From Psychromonas ossibalaenae ATCC BAA-1528 (GTDB lineage Bacteria; Pseudomonadota; Gammaproteobacteria; Enterobacterales; Psychromonadaceae), in NCBI RefSeq assembly GCF_000381745.1, contig NZ_KB906971.1, forward strand, positions 1 to 64,000: a stretch of 64,000 bases of DNA, given 5' to 3'. The position numbers and the translations under genes are program-made. Under the pieces are notes generated by a model, which saw nothing but the letters and a program-made list of their open reading frames with translations, searched no databases and was not told the DNA's origin. Position 1 is the stretch's first letter; each line of letters begins with the position of its first letter. Shown piece by piece: positions 9,078 to 18,958 of the stretch.

Positions 9078-10433
9078 ATGACACAAGCAAAGTTTTTGCA
9101 GGGTTCAATACTAAACCATGTAATGACCATGTCAGCGACTAATGCCCTGGGCATTAGTGCGCTGTTTATGGTTGACCTGGCTGATATCTATTTTATTAGT
9201 TTATTAGGCAATCCTTCATTAACCGCAGCTATTGGTTATGCCAGCGCAATTCTATTTTTTACTACCGCAGTCTGTATCGGCCTGGTTACAGTTAACAGTG
9301 CCAGAGTGTCAAAATCGATCGGGCAGCACAAAAGAAATCAGGCTCGCTGCCAGGTCAGCTGTATCTCTTTATACGCAGTTATCCTCACAAGTTTTATCGC
9401 ACTGTTATTCTGGCTGTCTGCACCACAACTGTTAACAGCTCTCGGCGCTCAAGGAGAAGAACATCGTGAGGCGGCACTTTACCTGAGAATTATATTACCT
9501 TCCCTGCCGATTTTAGCTTTTGCGATGCAGATGGGAGCAACACTACGCAGTTTAGGTGATGCTAAACACGCCATGTATGCCACCCTGGGCGGCGGTATTA
9601 TTAATGCCCTGCTCGACCCTGTCCTTATTTTTGTGTTTGAAATGGATCTGCAGGGTGCGGCTATTGCATCCGTTGTCGCCCGATGTACGGTACTGGCTGT
9701 CGGTTTCTATTTTGTATTCTGCAAATATAAAATGCTCTCGTGCATCAGGTTGCGTGATTTTCGTCCGGATATAAAAATAATTTCAAATATTGCTTTTCCA
9801 GCGATGTTAACCCAAATTGCGACCCCTTTAGGCAACTTGTACGTAACTTATGAAGTCGCAAAGTTCGGCACGGAATATATTGCGGGCTGGGCGATTATCG
9901 GACGTTTGATCCCGGTTGCATTTGCCATGATGTTTGCACTTTCCGGTGCGGTCGGCCCTATTATCGGTCAAAATTACGGCGCCTTGCAATTTTCCCGAGT
10001 CAGAGAAGTATTAAATCAATCGATTAAATTCATTATCAGCTACACCCTGGTCATCTCTCTTATCCTGTCTATGGGTCAGGATATTGTGGTTGAGCTGTTT
10101 AATGCTGAAAATCAAACTGCTGAGATTATAAGAATTTTTTGTCAATACATCGCCGTCACTTTCATATTTAGCGGTATTACTTTTGTGGCAATGGCATTTC
10201 TAAACAATCTGGGTTACGCAAAATATTCAACCATGCTCAATATAGGGAAAATGAGCTTCGGCACAATTCCATTTGTCACCATCGGCGCACTCTATTATGA
10301 TGCGCCGGGAATTTTATACGGTCAGGCGGCCGGCAGTATTGTTTTTGGCATCATAGGGTTATTATTAACCCGCAAAGTGATGAATATTGTTGAAAAACAA
10401 CACATGAATAGCGATCCAGGTCCTCTTTCTTGA
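9078..10433 (+). CDS. MATE family efflux transporter
   Basis: This is a 451-aa polytopic protein with about 12 hydrophobic segments and two-fold MatE repeats, placing it in the multidrug and toxin extrusion family (Na+ or H+ driven antiporters in the inner membrane). Typical stretches include MVDLADIYFISLLG in the first half and the GAVGPIIGQNYGA stretch in the second half. The substrate cannot be read from sequence. It starts 12 bases after yfhL, so it may be in the same transcript. It is not clearly NorM or DinF. Confidence 0.85.
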   Translation: MTQAKFLQGSILNHVMTMSATNALGISALFMVDLADIYFISLLGNPSLTAAIGYASAILFFTTAVCIGLVTVNSARVSKSIGQHKRNQARCQVSCISLYAVILTSFIALLFWLSAPQLLTALGAQGEEHREAALYLRIILPSLPILAFAMQMGATLRSLGDAKHAMYATLGGGIINALLDPVLIFVFEMDLQGAAIASVVARCTVLAVGFYFVFCKYKMLSCIRLRDFRPDIKIISNIAFPAMLTQIATPLGNLYVTYEVAKFGTEYIAGWAIIGRLIPVAFAMMFALSGAVGPIIGQNYGALQFSRVREVLNQSIKFIISYTLVISLILSMGQDIVVELFNAENQTAEIIRIFCQYIAVTFIFSGITFVAMAFLNNLGYAKYSTMLNIGKMSFGTIPFVTIGALYYDAPGILYGQAAGSIVFGIIGLLLTRKVMNIVEKQHMNSDPGPLS

Positions 10434-10522
10434 TCTGTATTATGAATAAGCCTCTGAAATATTGGTCTAATATCAAGTGATAACTTACTTGTCACGCTAG
10501 CTAATGGAATAAGTGATTAACC

Positions 10523-12127
10523 ATGCGTATTATATTTATTTTAACCGCCGCACTACTGTTAGGCGGCTGTTACCAGAATGAATCTGGTCTTAGTGACACT
10601 TTGCTGTACTGCACTGAAAACAGTCCGCAGTCTTTTAACCCGCAGATCAGCCATGATGTTTCAACGTTAGATGCAACAACGCATCAGCTGTACAATCGGT
10701 TAATTAAAATCGATCCGACCAGCAATCGCTTTATACCCGATCTGGCAACCCATTGGCAGGAAAGCGAAGATAAACTAAGTTATACCTTTTTTCTGCGCAG
10801 AAATGTCAACTTTCACCAGACAGATTACTTCTCTCCTACGCGCTATTTTAACGCCGACGACGTTATTTTCAGTTTTAATAGAATGCTTAATAAAAATCAT
10901 CCTTTTCACTCTGTTAACCGGGTTTCTGATACTTTCTTTTTTAATCATCCATTTACTGATCTGGTCTCCGATATTATAAAAATTGATGCCTATACGGTTA
11001 AATTCGTATTAGACAGCCCCGATGCAACATTATTAGCAAACCTGGCAGCCCACTATGCCGTGATTCATTCACAGGAATATGCGCACACTCTGTTATCCAG
11101 AGGACATCCGGAAAAAATAGATTTTTATCCGGTCGGTACAGGTCCGTACAAATTTAAAAACTTCCAGTCATCTCGAGTGACTCGCTACCTGGCGCATGAT
11201 CTTTACTGGGGAGAAAAGGCTGCGGTAAAAAATCTTATTTATGATGTAACAGCAAACAATACCAAGCGTTATACAAAACTACTTTCGGGAGAGTGTGACG
11301 TTATTACCTATCCGGCAGCCAGTCAGTTAAGTAAAATCAGTAAAAATACCGATGTCGTGATCAGCAGTCAGCCGACTGCCAACATTGCATTATGGTCCTT
11401 TAATACCAGCAGAGAGCCCTTTGACCAGGTTGAAGTACGCCGGGCATTAAGTAATGCCGTCGATCAGAAAACCATTGTTGACGCCGTGTTCTTTGAAAGC
11501 GCCAATGCCACCGATACCCTGCTGGCCAAACAGTCATGGGCGTTTAACCCAAGGTCTACTCATATTGACTACCAGCCGGATGACTCTTTGACGTCATTAA
11601 AAGAAACAGATTATGATTTTACTAAAAAATTAACTATTCTGACCCCCTCGGATAATTCAGTTTTCAATCCTAATTTTCATAAAACGGCTGAGTTAATTCA
11701 AGCCAATTTGTTCGATATTGGAATCGACAGTGAAATAATTTCGCTGTCCCACGCTGAGCTGGAAAAACATCTGCTTTCAGGTGACTATGATACTTTTATA
11801 ACGGGTATTAATATCCATATCAATGATCCTGACAATTTATTCCGGCCCCTGCTTAGTTGTGACTCGACTGTCTTAGAGGGTAATTCCAGCCGCTGGTGCA
11901 GCCCACAAGTCCAACAGCTGTTAGACTCGACGCTGATCGAGTCAAGTTTTATAAAGCGCGTCAAAAATTATTACCAACTTCAAAAAATAATTCAGGAGCA
12001 GCGCCCCTATTTTCCAATCGCTCATGTACTGCGGATGGATGCATTCAACAAAAATATCTCAGGTTTATTAGTTAATCCGTTAACTGGTATTAATTTTCAA
12101 AATGTCCGAAAAATAGAAGCCCAGTAA
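10523..12127 (+). CDS. sapA: SapA-like periplasmic peptide-binding lipoprotein
   Basis: SapA is the substrate-binding component of the SapABCDF ABC system, known for resistance to antimicrobial peptides and, in E. coli, for a putrescine-export role of SapBCDF. The 534-aa protein belongs to solute-binding family 5. It matches SapA in the stretches RNVNFHQTDYF, YPVGTGPYKF, GECDVITYPAASQLS and DPDNLFRPLLSC. The N-terminus reads LLGGC, a lipobox with Cys near residue 16, so it is predicted to be a lipoprotein anchored to a membrane; the E. coli SapA I recall has an ordinary cleaved signal. It is first of five overlapping or tightly spaced genes. Confidence 0.92.
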   Translation: MRIIFILTAALLLGGCYQNESGLSDTLLYCTENSPQSFNPQISHDVSTLDATTHQLYNRLIKIDPTSNRFIPDLATHWQESEDKLSYTFFLRRNVNFHQTDYFSPTRYFNADDVIFSFNRMLNKNHPFHSVNRVSDTFFFNHPFTDLVSDIIKIDAYTVKFVLDSPDATLLANLAAHYAVIHSQEYAHTLLSRGHPEKIDFYPVGTGPYKFKNFQSSRVTRYLAHDLYWGEKAAVKNLIYDVTANNTKRYTKLLSGECDVITYPAASQLSKISKNTDVVISSQPTANIALWSFNTSREPFDQVEVRRALSNAVDQKTIVDAVFFESANATDTLLAKQSWAFNPRSTHIDYQPDDSLTSLKETDYDFTKKLTILTPSDNSVFNPNFHKTAELIQANLFDIGIDSEIISLSHAELEKHLLSGDYDTFITGINIHINDPDNLFRPLLSCDSTVLEGNSSRWCSPQVQQLLDSTLIESSFIKRVKNYYQLQKIIQEQRPYFPIAHVLRMDAFNKNISGLLVNPLTGINFQNVRKIEAQ

Positions 12128-12128
12128 T

Positions 12129-13091
12129 ATGCTTAAATATCTGTTTCGACGTCTTAATTTACTTCTGATTACTGCGTTTATCTTAACCGTAATCGCATTT
12201 ATGCTGCAGCATTGGTCCAGCAGCAGTATAGATAATCGTAATTACTTTATGCTGTACGGCGATTATATGGCTAATATATTTCAGGGCCACTGGGGAATAT
12301 CCTCAATTGACCAGCGCCCGTTGCTGAATAAAGGTCTAATAGCTTTTGCCTCGACACTGGAGTTATGTTTTGTTGCCTGTATTACATCGATAATTATGGC
12401 GTTTCCACTGGGTATACTCGCGGGGCTCAAACGAAACGGAGTTATTGACTATGCGATAATGAGCATTGCGTTAGTCGGCCTGGCAATTCCTGTTTTCTGG
12501 CTGGCAATCATTATGACTATGCTGCCTAACTCTATCGGCATCAGCCTACCTGTAGACGGGAATATCAGCCTTGTTTTTGAAGTTCCGGTGATCTCCGGCT
12601 TTGTATTAATCGACAGTCTGCTGGCGGCAGATCAATATCAGATGCGTGCGTTTTCTGACCGTGTCGCACATCTGGTACTGCCTGCTGTTGTTTTGTCATT
12701 TTTCTTAACCACCGAAATCATCAGGCTTACACGCCATGCCATTACTATGGTAATGAGAAGTAATTATATAAAAGCGGCTTACGCTAAAGGGCTGGCTACG
12801 AAACAAATTGTTCTGCGCCATGTTTTAAAAAACGCATTACCGCCTATTATTCATCAGATCCGGCTGCAGTTAAGCACCATTATCTCTTTTGCAATGACCA
12901 TCGAAATTGTATTTTCATCCGGCGGTGCAGGAGTCTGGTTATTAACCAGCATTCAAGAAGGCGACTACCTTGCCCTGCCTACAGCTGTACTTATTATTTC
13001 TAGTTTCATCCTGTTATCAAGCATTATAATCGATATTGTACTAATGATTATTTCGCCAACTAAACGGAAAGCTTTATATGCTGATCAATAA
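12129..13091 (+). CDS. sapB: SapB ABC permease
   Basis: This is a 320-aa inner-membrane permease of the oligopeptide/dipeptide (DppB-like) type. It has six or so hydrophobic segments and the cytoplasmic EAA loop AAYAKGLATKQIVLRHVLKNALPP (broken here for length: AAYAKGLATKQ then VLRHVLKNALPP) near residues 215-240 that contacts the ATPases. It starts 1 base after sapA and overlaps sapC by 14 bases, so translation is probably coupled. With SapC it forms the channel. Confidence 0.93.
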   Translation: MLKYLFRRLNLLLITAFILTVIAFMLQHWSSSSIDNRNYFMLYGDYMANIFQGHWGISSIDQRPLLNKGLIAFASTLELCFVACITSIIMAFPLGILAGLKRNGVIDYAIMSIALVGLAIPVFWLAIIMTMLPNSIGISLPVDGNISLVFEVPVISGFVLIDSLLAADQYQMRAFSDRVAHLVLPAVVLSFFLTTEIIRLTRHAITMVMRSNYIKAAYAKGLATKQIVLRHVLKNALPPIIHQIRLQLSTIISFAMTIEIVFSSGGAGVWLLTSIQEGDYLALPTAVLIISSFILLSSIIIDIVLMIISPTKRKALYADQ

Positions 13092-13968
13092 CGAATTCAA
13101 TGAAGATAAGATCCAGTCGCCTCTGCAGTATACCTGGTCTATTTTCAAGAAAAAAAGCGCGGCTATCGTATCTATGTGGGGGGTCATTACCCTTATATTT
13201 TTTGCCCTGTTTGCAGATTTAATTGTTGCCCATGAACCGTCAACCCAATATGCGCAAAACCTGCTGCTGCCGCCATACTGGATGGAAGGCGGCAGTACAG
13301 ACCATATTTTAGGAACCGATGACCTCGGCCGGGATTCATTAGCCCGCTTGATTCAAGGTCTGCAGCTGACTCTCGGCGGCGGTATACTAATCACGTTTAT
13401 GATTTCCTTGATAGGTTCAGTGATAGGTGCCTCGGCGGTATTAACCAAAGGAATAAAAGCAAGTATTCTGCATCACCTGCTCGATGCTCTGCTTACTATT
13501 CCGACCCTGCTTACTGCACTTATTCTTATTGTTCTGTTCGGTCCGAGTTATGAAAACTGCTTACTTGCCGTATCCTTGTCACTATTACCGCAGTTTATAC
13601 GAGGTATCTATATTGCCATCGAAAATGAACTCAGCAAACAATATATAATTGCACTGCAGCTTGACGGAGCGACAAATAGCCGTCTGCTGCGTTTCGGCAT
13701 TTTTCCTAATATTATTGAACCTATCGTGACCCTGTTAAATCGAATTTTCACCATGGCAGTCCTGGAAATTGCCACATTAGGTTTTTTAGGCTTCGGTACG
13801 CAGCTGCCCGACGTTGAATTGGGCTCATTAATTGCCAGCAGTATAGATCTTATCTATTTATCTCCCTGGCTGGTGTTTTTTCCTGGTATTGCAATCTTTC
13901 TGATCATCATCATATTTAACGTTTTTGCCGAAGGCCTCCGCCACTCTGTTATTGAAGGGGAAGAATAA
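13078..13968 (+). CDS. sapC: SapC ABC permease
   Basis: This is a 296-aa DppC-like permease with an N-terminal cytoplasmic segment and membrane helix (residues about 30-50), then the signature HILGTDDLGRDSLARLIQG near 78-96, and the EAA-type loop near ALQLDGATNSRLLRFGIFP. It pairs with SapB in the inner membrane. Its start lies inside sapB and its stop TAA shares an A with the sapD ATG, showing a tightly coupled operon. Confidence 0.93.
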   Translation: MLINNEFNEDKIQSPLQYTWSIFKKKSAAIVSMWGVITLIFFALFADLIVAHEPSTQYAQNLLLPPYWMEGGSTDHILGTDDLGRDSLARLIQGLQLTLGGGILITFMISLIGSVIGASAVLTKGIKASILHHLLDALLTIPTLLTALILIVLFGPSYENCLLAVSLSLLPQFIRGIYIAIENELSKQYIIALQLDGATNSRLLRFGIFPNIIEPIVTLLNRIFTMAVLEIATLGFLGFGTQLPDVELGSLIASSIDLIYLSPWLVFFPGIAIFLIIIIFNVFAEGLRHSVIEGEE

Positions 13969-14999
13969 TGGCGCTGCTTGATATTCGTAATCTAAGTATT
14001 GATATTACAACGGCACAGGGAAAAGTGCGTGTTATCGATAAAGCTTCATTAACTATCGTAGACGGCACAATTCACGGCTTAGTGGGAGAGTCGGGATCCG
14101 GTAAAAGTATCATAGCTAAAGCTATCTTAGGCCTGCACAACCCAAGCTGGACGGTTACCGCCGACCGGATGTTTTTAGGAACAACTGATTTGAGCAAACT
14201 ATCCTCGCCGGACCGCAGAAAAATCATGGGTAAAGAGATAGCGATGATTTTTCAGCACCCTAGATCTTACTTAGATCCAAGCCGAAAGATTTTGTCACAA
14301 ATTAAAGAGGTGCTGCCGCACTCTTCGGTAAGATCACGATTTATCAACATAGTAAAACCCAAAAAAGAGCAGTCCGTTATGCGCCGGATTAATGAGCTAC
14401 TGCACAAAGTCGGCATTCAAAACGGCCGGTCTGTACTAGATAGTTACCCGTATGAACTGTCTGAAGGTGTCTGCCAGAAAGTCATGATCGCCATGGCCGT
14501 TGCCAACAGCCCGAGACTGATTATTGCAGACGAACCGACCAATGCGATGGAAGCCGTTACTCAAGCGCAGATTTTCCGCCTGCTGTATAAATTAAATCAG
14601 CTGCACAATACCGCCATTTTATTATTAAGCAATAATTTTGGCAGTATCAGTGATTTATCGGATTATATAACCCTGGTTTACTGCGGCCAGACAGTTGAAT
14701 CAGGCAGCTATAAGCAGGTAATGGAAAGCCCGATGCATCCCTATACCGAGACAATGATCAAAACAATCTTAAACTTTGATGAGTCAATTGATCATAAAAG
14801 TCAGTTATATACTTTACCCGGTAATATTCCGTCAGCGAATCAGCTGCCGATTGGCTGTCGTCTAGGCCCCCGATGCCCGCGGGCACAACGAAATTGCGTA
14901 AAAAATCCGGATGTAGTGAACTACAAAGGTCATATTATCCGCTGCCACTTTCCAACTTTAGATGAAAATAAACATGCAAACACTTCTCAACGTAAGTAA
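13968..14999 (+). CDS. sapD: SapD ABC transporter ATPase
   Basis: This is a 343-aa ATPase of the Opp/Dpp group with Walker A GESGSGKS (residues 40-47), signature LSEGVCQK (about 164-171), Walker B LIIADEP (184-190) and the C-terminal Cys-rich tail CRLGPRCPRAQRNC of oligopeptide ATPases. The signature is the non-standard form also seen in E. coli SapD. At the H-loop position the sequence reads LLSNNFGS, with Asn222 where His is expected, so its own ATP hydrolysis may be weak or absent. SapF would then carry the active role. It overlaps sapF by 38 bases. Confidence 0.93.
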   Translation: MALLDIRNLSIDITTAQGKVRVIDKASLTIVDGTIHGLVGESGSGKSIIAKAILGLHNPSWTVTADRMFLGTTDLSKLSSPDRRKIMGKEIAMIFQHPRSYLDPSRKILSQIKEVLPHSSVRSRFINIVKPKKEQSVMRRINELLHKVGIQNGRSVLDSYPYELSEGVCQKVMIAMAVANSPRLIIADEPTNAMEAVTQAQIFRLLYKLNQLHNTAILLLSNNFGSISDLSDYITLVYCGQTVESGSYKQVMESPMHPYTETMIKTILNFDESIDHKSQLYTLPGNIPSANQLPIGCRLGPRCPRAQRNCVKNPDVVNYKGHIIRCHFPTLDENKHANTSQRK

Positions 15000-15759
15000 T
15001 TTATGTAAAAACTACAAACGCAGTGCACGATTTTCATCTTCAGGTTTCCGTAAGGCGCTGGGCCCGCTTAATTTCACTTTAGAGCGCGGAAAAACCTTAG
15101 CGATTGTAGGCGAAAGCGGTGCAGGCAAAAGTACACTGGTACAGATTATTGCAGGTTTAATTAAACCAAGCTCCGGGGAAATTTATGTAAAAGACAAACC
15201 GCTGTCGACTTTTTCACAACAGGAAAGGTGTACATCAATCCGTATGATCTTTCAGGACCCGAGCAGTTCACTCAATCCCAAAGCCACCATAGGCCGAATA
15301 CTGGCGGCGCCGCTTGAGCTGAATACTCCTTTAACACTGGATGGGCGTAAAAAACAAATTTTAGATACATTAAATCTGGTTGGATTATTACCTGACTACC
15401 TTGATTTTTACCCTAATATGTTGTCCGGCATACAGCAGCACCAAGTTGCAATGGCTCGTGCACTAATTTTAAAACCGGACATCATTATTGCCGATGAAAT
15501 TTTAGCAAGTTTAGATATTTCCCTGCGTTTTAAAATAGTTAACCTATTATTAAATATACAGGAAAAGATTGGTGTGAGTTTTATCTTCGTTGCTCATAAT
15601 ATGAATTTAGTACGGCATATGAGTGACCAGATTGTCGTTATGGAAAACGGCATGATCGTTGAAAATAACACGACTGAAAAGATCTATAAATTCCCGCAGT
15701 CTGCAGTTACCAAGCAGCTTTTACAGAGCCATCAGCCGCATTACAGAAAAGAGCGCTAA
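14962..15759 (+). CDS. sapF: SapF ABC transporter ATPase
   Basis: This is a 265-aa ATPase with Walker A GESGAGKST (residues about 51-59), signature LSGIQQHQVAMARAL, Walker B IIIADE, D-loop ASLD and H-loop FVAHN, so the catalytic histidine is present. It forms the nucleotide-binding pair with SapD. The start ATG lies inside sapD. Six residues of overlap with standard SapF features support the symbol. After the stop there is an AT-rich 130-base gap without a clear terminator. Confidence 0.92.
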   Translation: MKINMQTLLNVSNLCKNYKRSARFSSSGFRKALGPLNFTLERGKTLAIVGESGAGKSTLVQIIAGLIKPSSGEIYVKDKPLSTFSQQERCTSIRMIFQDPSSSLNPKATIGRILAAPLELNTPLTLDGRKKQILDTLNLVGLLPDYLDFYPNMLSGIQQHQVAMARALILKPDIIIADEILASLDISLRFKIVNLLLNIQEKIGVSFIFVAHNMNLVRHMSDQIVVMENGMIVENNTTEKIYKFPQSAVTKQLLQSHQPHYRKER

Positions 15760-15891
15760 TACATTGTATTTAATTACTAATAAACAGATTTTGTTACTAT
15801 GATGTAGGGATATTAAGATAACTAAGTATTTTGATTTGCTTGATAGAGATTATTTATTAACCACATATGAAAATCATGGAGTGAATTTTCG

Positions 15892-17736
15892 ATGAATGAC
15901 TATAGAAAAAGTCTTTGGGTAAGTAACCTTATTGTCCTGCTCTTTGCAGTATTGGTGACTTTTGCCGCCAAATTCATATTTAATCCACTGCTGTCTCAAC
16001 AGCAGGAGTTAATTGCCAAAAAACTTAATTTACAGGACAGTCCCTTAATAACCAATGTTGAGCAGTTAAATGAGCTGGTTGAGCATCAGCTTTTTGATTT
16101 CATAAAAGTCAGCAATAGTAATTTACCTGCACCATTAGTTCATGAGGATCCGGAACTTCGCAGATTCTTCTCTTATCTCTCTCCCGTTTCCTCGACGACG
16201 GTCATCTCCAACAGCGGCAGCCAGCTAATCGAGTTTACCATACATAACCGTCAACTTTTTGCACTGTTGACACAGATTCTCTTTGTCATTTACACCGCAT
16301 TAATCATTTCAGCTTCGCTGATCAATATTGTTTACTACCGCTTGTACAGGAATATTGAAACCTCGCTGGTACATGAAATATCAGATGAACAGTCATCATC
16401 CCGCCCTTTTTCTAAAGTTTCAGAGCAGCTGCACGAACAAAAAAGATTGTTCCACAAAGCGCTGCAGAATCAAGAAAAGCAGATTACCCAGCTGGCACGT
16501 CAGGTCAATATGGATAATCTCACCGGACTGAGTAACCGTCATGCATTCCGTAAAGAGTTAACCGAAATACTCAGTGAAGATAACGAACAAAAACATGCAA
16601 TACTATCCATTATTCGAGCCAGTGAATTAAATACCATTAACTCACAGCGGGGTTTTCAACAAGGTGATGACTATATCGTTAATATTGCCAATATAATCAC
16701 TCAGGTTACCGATCGTTTTTCCGGCGTATCAGTATTTCGCATAAGTGGCTCGGACTTTGCGCTGATAGCCCGGGAAATGAACGTCAGTGAAGCTCAGCGA
16801 ATTGCTAAAGAGTTAAAATCAAAATTCGATCAATATCAGAACGTCAACCAACTGGAAAGTATTGCTTACAACGGCATCTCATCTATCATTTCCGGTCAGC
16901 TTCCCGAGCAGGTTTTGGCGCGTACCGATATGGCGCTGGCAAAAGCGCAGACAGAAGGAATTAACAGCTGGGCGTTTGAACAGCATGATCATGATGAAAA
17001 CCAGTACGGTCAGCAGCATTGGCGTAATATCATTGACAGCATTATCGAGAAAAAAGCCTTAATGCTTCTACACCAGCCGATTCAAGCTATTCACCGCAAT
17101 ATGAAAGGCTACCAGGAGATATTTACCCGTTTTCTTGGTGAAAACAACAGCATGATCCCGACCGAAACCGTTTTTGCTATGGCGCAGCGTGTTGATATGA
17201 GCGTTAAATTAGAACAACTGATATTAGAAACAGTGGTCAGTCAGTGCCGCCATAAATCCGACGGCAGTACACGCTGGGGCCTCAATATCACCGGCTCTGC
17301 TATACAGAACAATAATTTTATCGTGTGGCTGGAAAGACTGTTATTAAGAGAGCCTAATATAGCGGGCTCTTTAATATTTGAAATGCAGGAAGAAGTACTG
17401 GACTGCAACCTTGTTGCCAGTAAACGGGTTTTTGATATGCTCAAGCGTACCGGCACCCGCTCTGCGATCTGCAATTTTGGTAAAGGAATTGGATCATTTA
17501 GATTATTCAAAGAGCTGAAACCCGATTTTGTCAAAATTGATGCAAGCTTGATCAGCAATATTGAACGTGACAGTGCAAACCAGCAGTTTGTACGTATGAT
17601 CATTGACGTAGCTCACCGCATGGACTGCCGCGTCATAGCTGAGGGAATCGAACACTTAGAGCAGAAACAGATCTTAGAAAATATGTATATCGACGGCGTA
17701 CAGGGTTTCTTAATTGCACGTCCTAGTCCCCTATAA
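15892..17736 (+). CDS. Membrane GGDEF/EAL protein with both active sites degenerate (CsrD/LapD-like)
   Basis: This 614-aa protein has a membrane helix at about 10-32, a periplasmic segment of about 90 residues, a second helix at about 125-147, a coiled coil (about 170-205), then GGDEF (about 207-340) and EAL (about 375-610) domains. The GGDEF motif is SGSDF (285-289). The EAL motif is EIF (409-411), and the metal-binding DD of DDFG is replaced by Cys-Asn (527-528), while VKID, AEGIE and QGF are kept. It is therefore probably not a cyclase or phosphodiesterase. Two known families fit: CsrD, which targets the CsrB/C small RNAs for RNase E decay, and LapD, a c-di-GMP receptor. The coiled coil and the WR..I segment after GGDEF lean to CsrD. 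Confidence 0.75.
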   Translation: MNDYRKSLWVSNLIVLLFAVLVTFAAKFIFNPLLSQQQELIAKKLNLQDSPLITNVEQLNELVEHQLFDFIKVSNSNLPAPLVHEDPELRRFFSYLSPVSSTTVISNSGSQLIEFTIHNRQLFALLTQILFVIYTALIISASLINIVYYRLYRNIETSLVHEISDEQSSSRPFSKVSEQLHEQKRLFHKALQNQEKQITQLARQVNMDNLTGLSNRHAFRKELTEILSEDNEQKHAILSIIRASELNTINSQRGFQQGDDYIVNIANIITQVTDRFSGVSVFRISGSDFALIAREMNVSEAQRIAKELKSKFDQYQNVNQLESIAYNGISSIISGQLPEQVLARTDMALAKAQTEGINSWAFEQHDHDENQYGQQHWRNIIDSIIEKKALMLLHQPIQAIHRNMKGYQEIFTRFLGENNSMIPTETVFAMAQRVDMSVKLEQLILETVVSQCRHKSDGSTRWGLNITGSAIQNNNFIVWLERLLLREPNIAGSLIFEMQEEVLDCNLVASKRVFDMLKRTGTRSAICNFGKGIGSFRLFKELKPDFVKIDASLISNIERDSANQQFVRMIIDVAHRMDCRVIAEGIEHLEQKQILENMYIDGVQGFLIARPSPL

Positions 17737-17749
17737 CTTCCTTTTTACC

Positions 17750-17773
17750 GCCCTGCTTTCACAGTAGGGCTTT
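17750..17773 (+). terminator. Weak hairpin after the GGDEF/EAL gene
   Basis: GCCCT...AGGGC with one further C-G pair closed over a seven-base loop, followed by only three Ts, lies 13 bases after the stop. It is a weak terminator candidate upstream of ttcA. Confidence 0.35.
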
Positions 17774-17842
17774 GCATCTCAAAACTTCTTTTTGTACAAT
17801 GCGCGCCTAGCAACGTTGCCCTCAAATTTTCAAGGCTGAATA

Positions 17843-18772
17843 ATGTCAGACGCACTAACAAAAAAACAACAGTTCACCATAAAAAAACTTAATAAAGGTT
17901 TGCGTCGTTTAACCGGCCAGGCAATCGCAGACTACAACATGATTGAAGACGGAGACCGTATCATGGTTTGTCTGTCAGGAGGAAAAGACAGCTTTACCAT
18001 GCTTGATATACTGCTCGAGCTGCGCGCGGCTGCACCTATTGAGTTTTCAATCATAGCGGTTAACCTGGATCAAAAACAACCGGGATTCCCTGCACATATA
18101 CTACCGGAATATTTACAAACCCTCGGCGTTGAGTACAAAATCGTAGAAGAAGATACCTATAGCATAGTGCAGGACAAAATACCGGAAGGTAAAACCACCT
18201 GCAGCTTATGCTCCCGCTTACGCCGCGGCATTTTATACCGCACAGCAAAAGAGCTGGGTGCAACCAAGATTGCACTTGGGCATCACAGAGATGATATGCT
18301 GGCAACCATGATGCTGAATATGTTCTTCGGCGGCAAACTAAAATCGATGCCGGCGAAACTGGTCTCTGATAACGGCGAACATGTGGTGATCCGCCCGCTT
18401 GCATATTGTAAAGAAAAAGAGATTGAACAATACGCACAGTTGAAACAATACCCGATTATTCCATGTAATTTATGCGGTTCTCAGCCTAACCTGCAGAGGC
18501 AGATAACCAAAGAGATGCTTAACGACTGGGATGATAAATTTCCGGGGCGTTTAGAATCGATGTTCACCGCCATGCAGAATGTTGTGCCCTCACACCTTAG
18601 CGATACCACACTGTTTGATTTTAAATCAATCAACAAAGATTCAGGTATCATTAACGGCGGTGATATCGCTTTTGATAAAGAAGAAGTTAAACATGAAAGT
18701 CAAGAAAGCGACTCAATCGAAACTCAATACTACAGCCAGCATCAAACCTTAGAAATTAAAGAACTGGTTTAA
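17843..18772 (+). CDS. ttcA: tRNA 2-thiocytidine(32) synthetase TtcA
   Basis: TtcA thiolates C32 in a subset of tRNAs using ATP and an Fe-S cluster. The 309-aa sequence has the PP-loop SGGKDS at residues 45-50 and the paired cysteines CSLC (near 118-121) plus [12 protein letters not shown] (near 209), which ligate the cluster. The C-terminal 45 residues are acidic and look like a lineage-specific tail. It is a single gene between the GGDEF/EAL gene and tpiA. Confidence 0.96.
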   Translation: MSDALTKKQQFTIKKLNKGLRRLTGQAIADYNMIEDGDRIMVCLSGGKDSFTMLDILLELRAAAPIEFSIIAVNLDQKQPGFPAHILPEYLQTLGVEYKIVEEDTYSIVQDKIPEGKTTCSLCSRLRRGILYRTAKELGATKIALGHHRDDMLATMMLNMFFGGKLKSMPAKLVSDNGEHVVIRPLAYCKEKEIEQYAQLKQYPIIPCNLCGSQPNLQRQITKEMLNDWDDKFPGRLESMFTAMQNVVPSHLSDTTLFDFKSINKDSGIINGGDIAFDKEEVKHESQESDSIETQYYSQHQTLEIKELV

Positions 18773-18958
18773 TCTGCTTTTGTTCAAATCGTAGCTTTAT
18801 TGAGCGGTGCTTATCCACTTAGGTTTGTTTTAGATCAGTTTATTGTTTTTTATGGTAATTTAATTACAGTAAGTTGAAAAAATAGATAGGTTTCAACAGA
18901 TAGTCATTTATAATCAACGCAGTTTTTAACAATTTTAATTAATATAATGGAGAAAACC

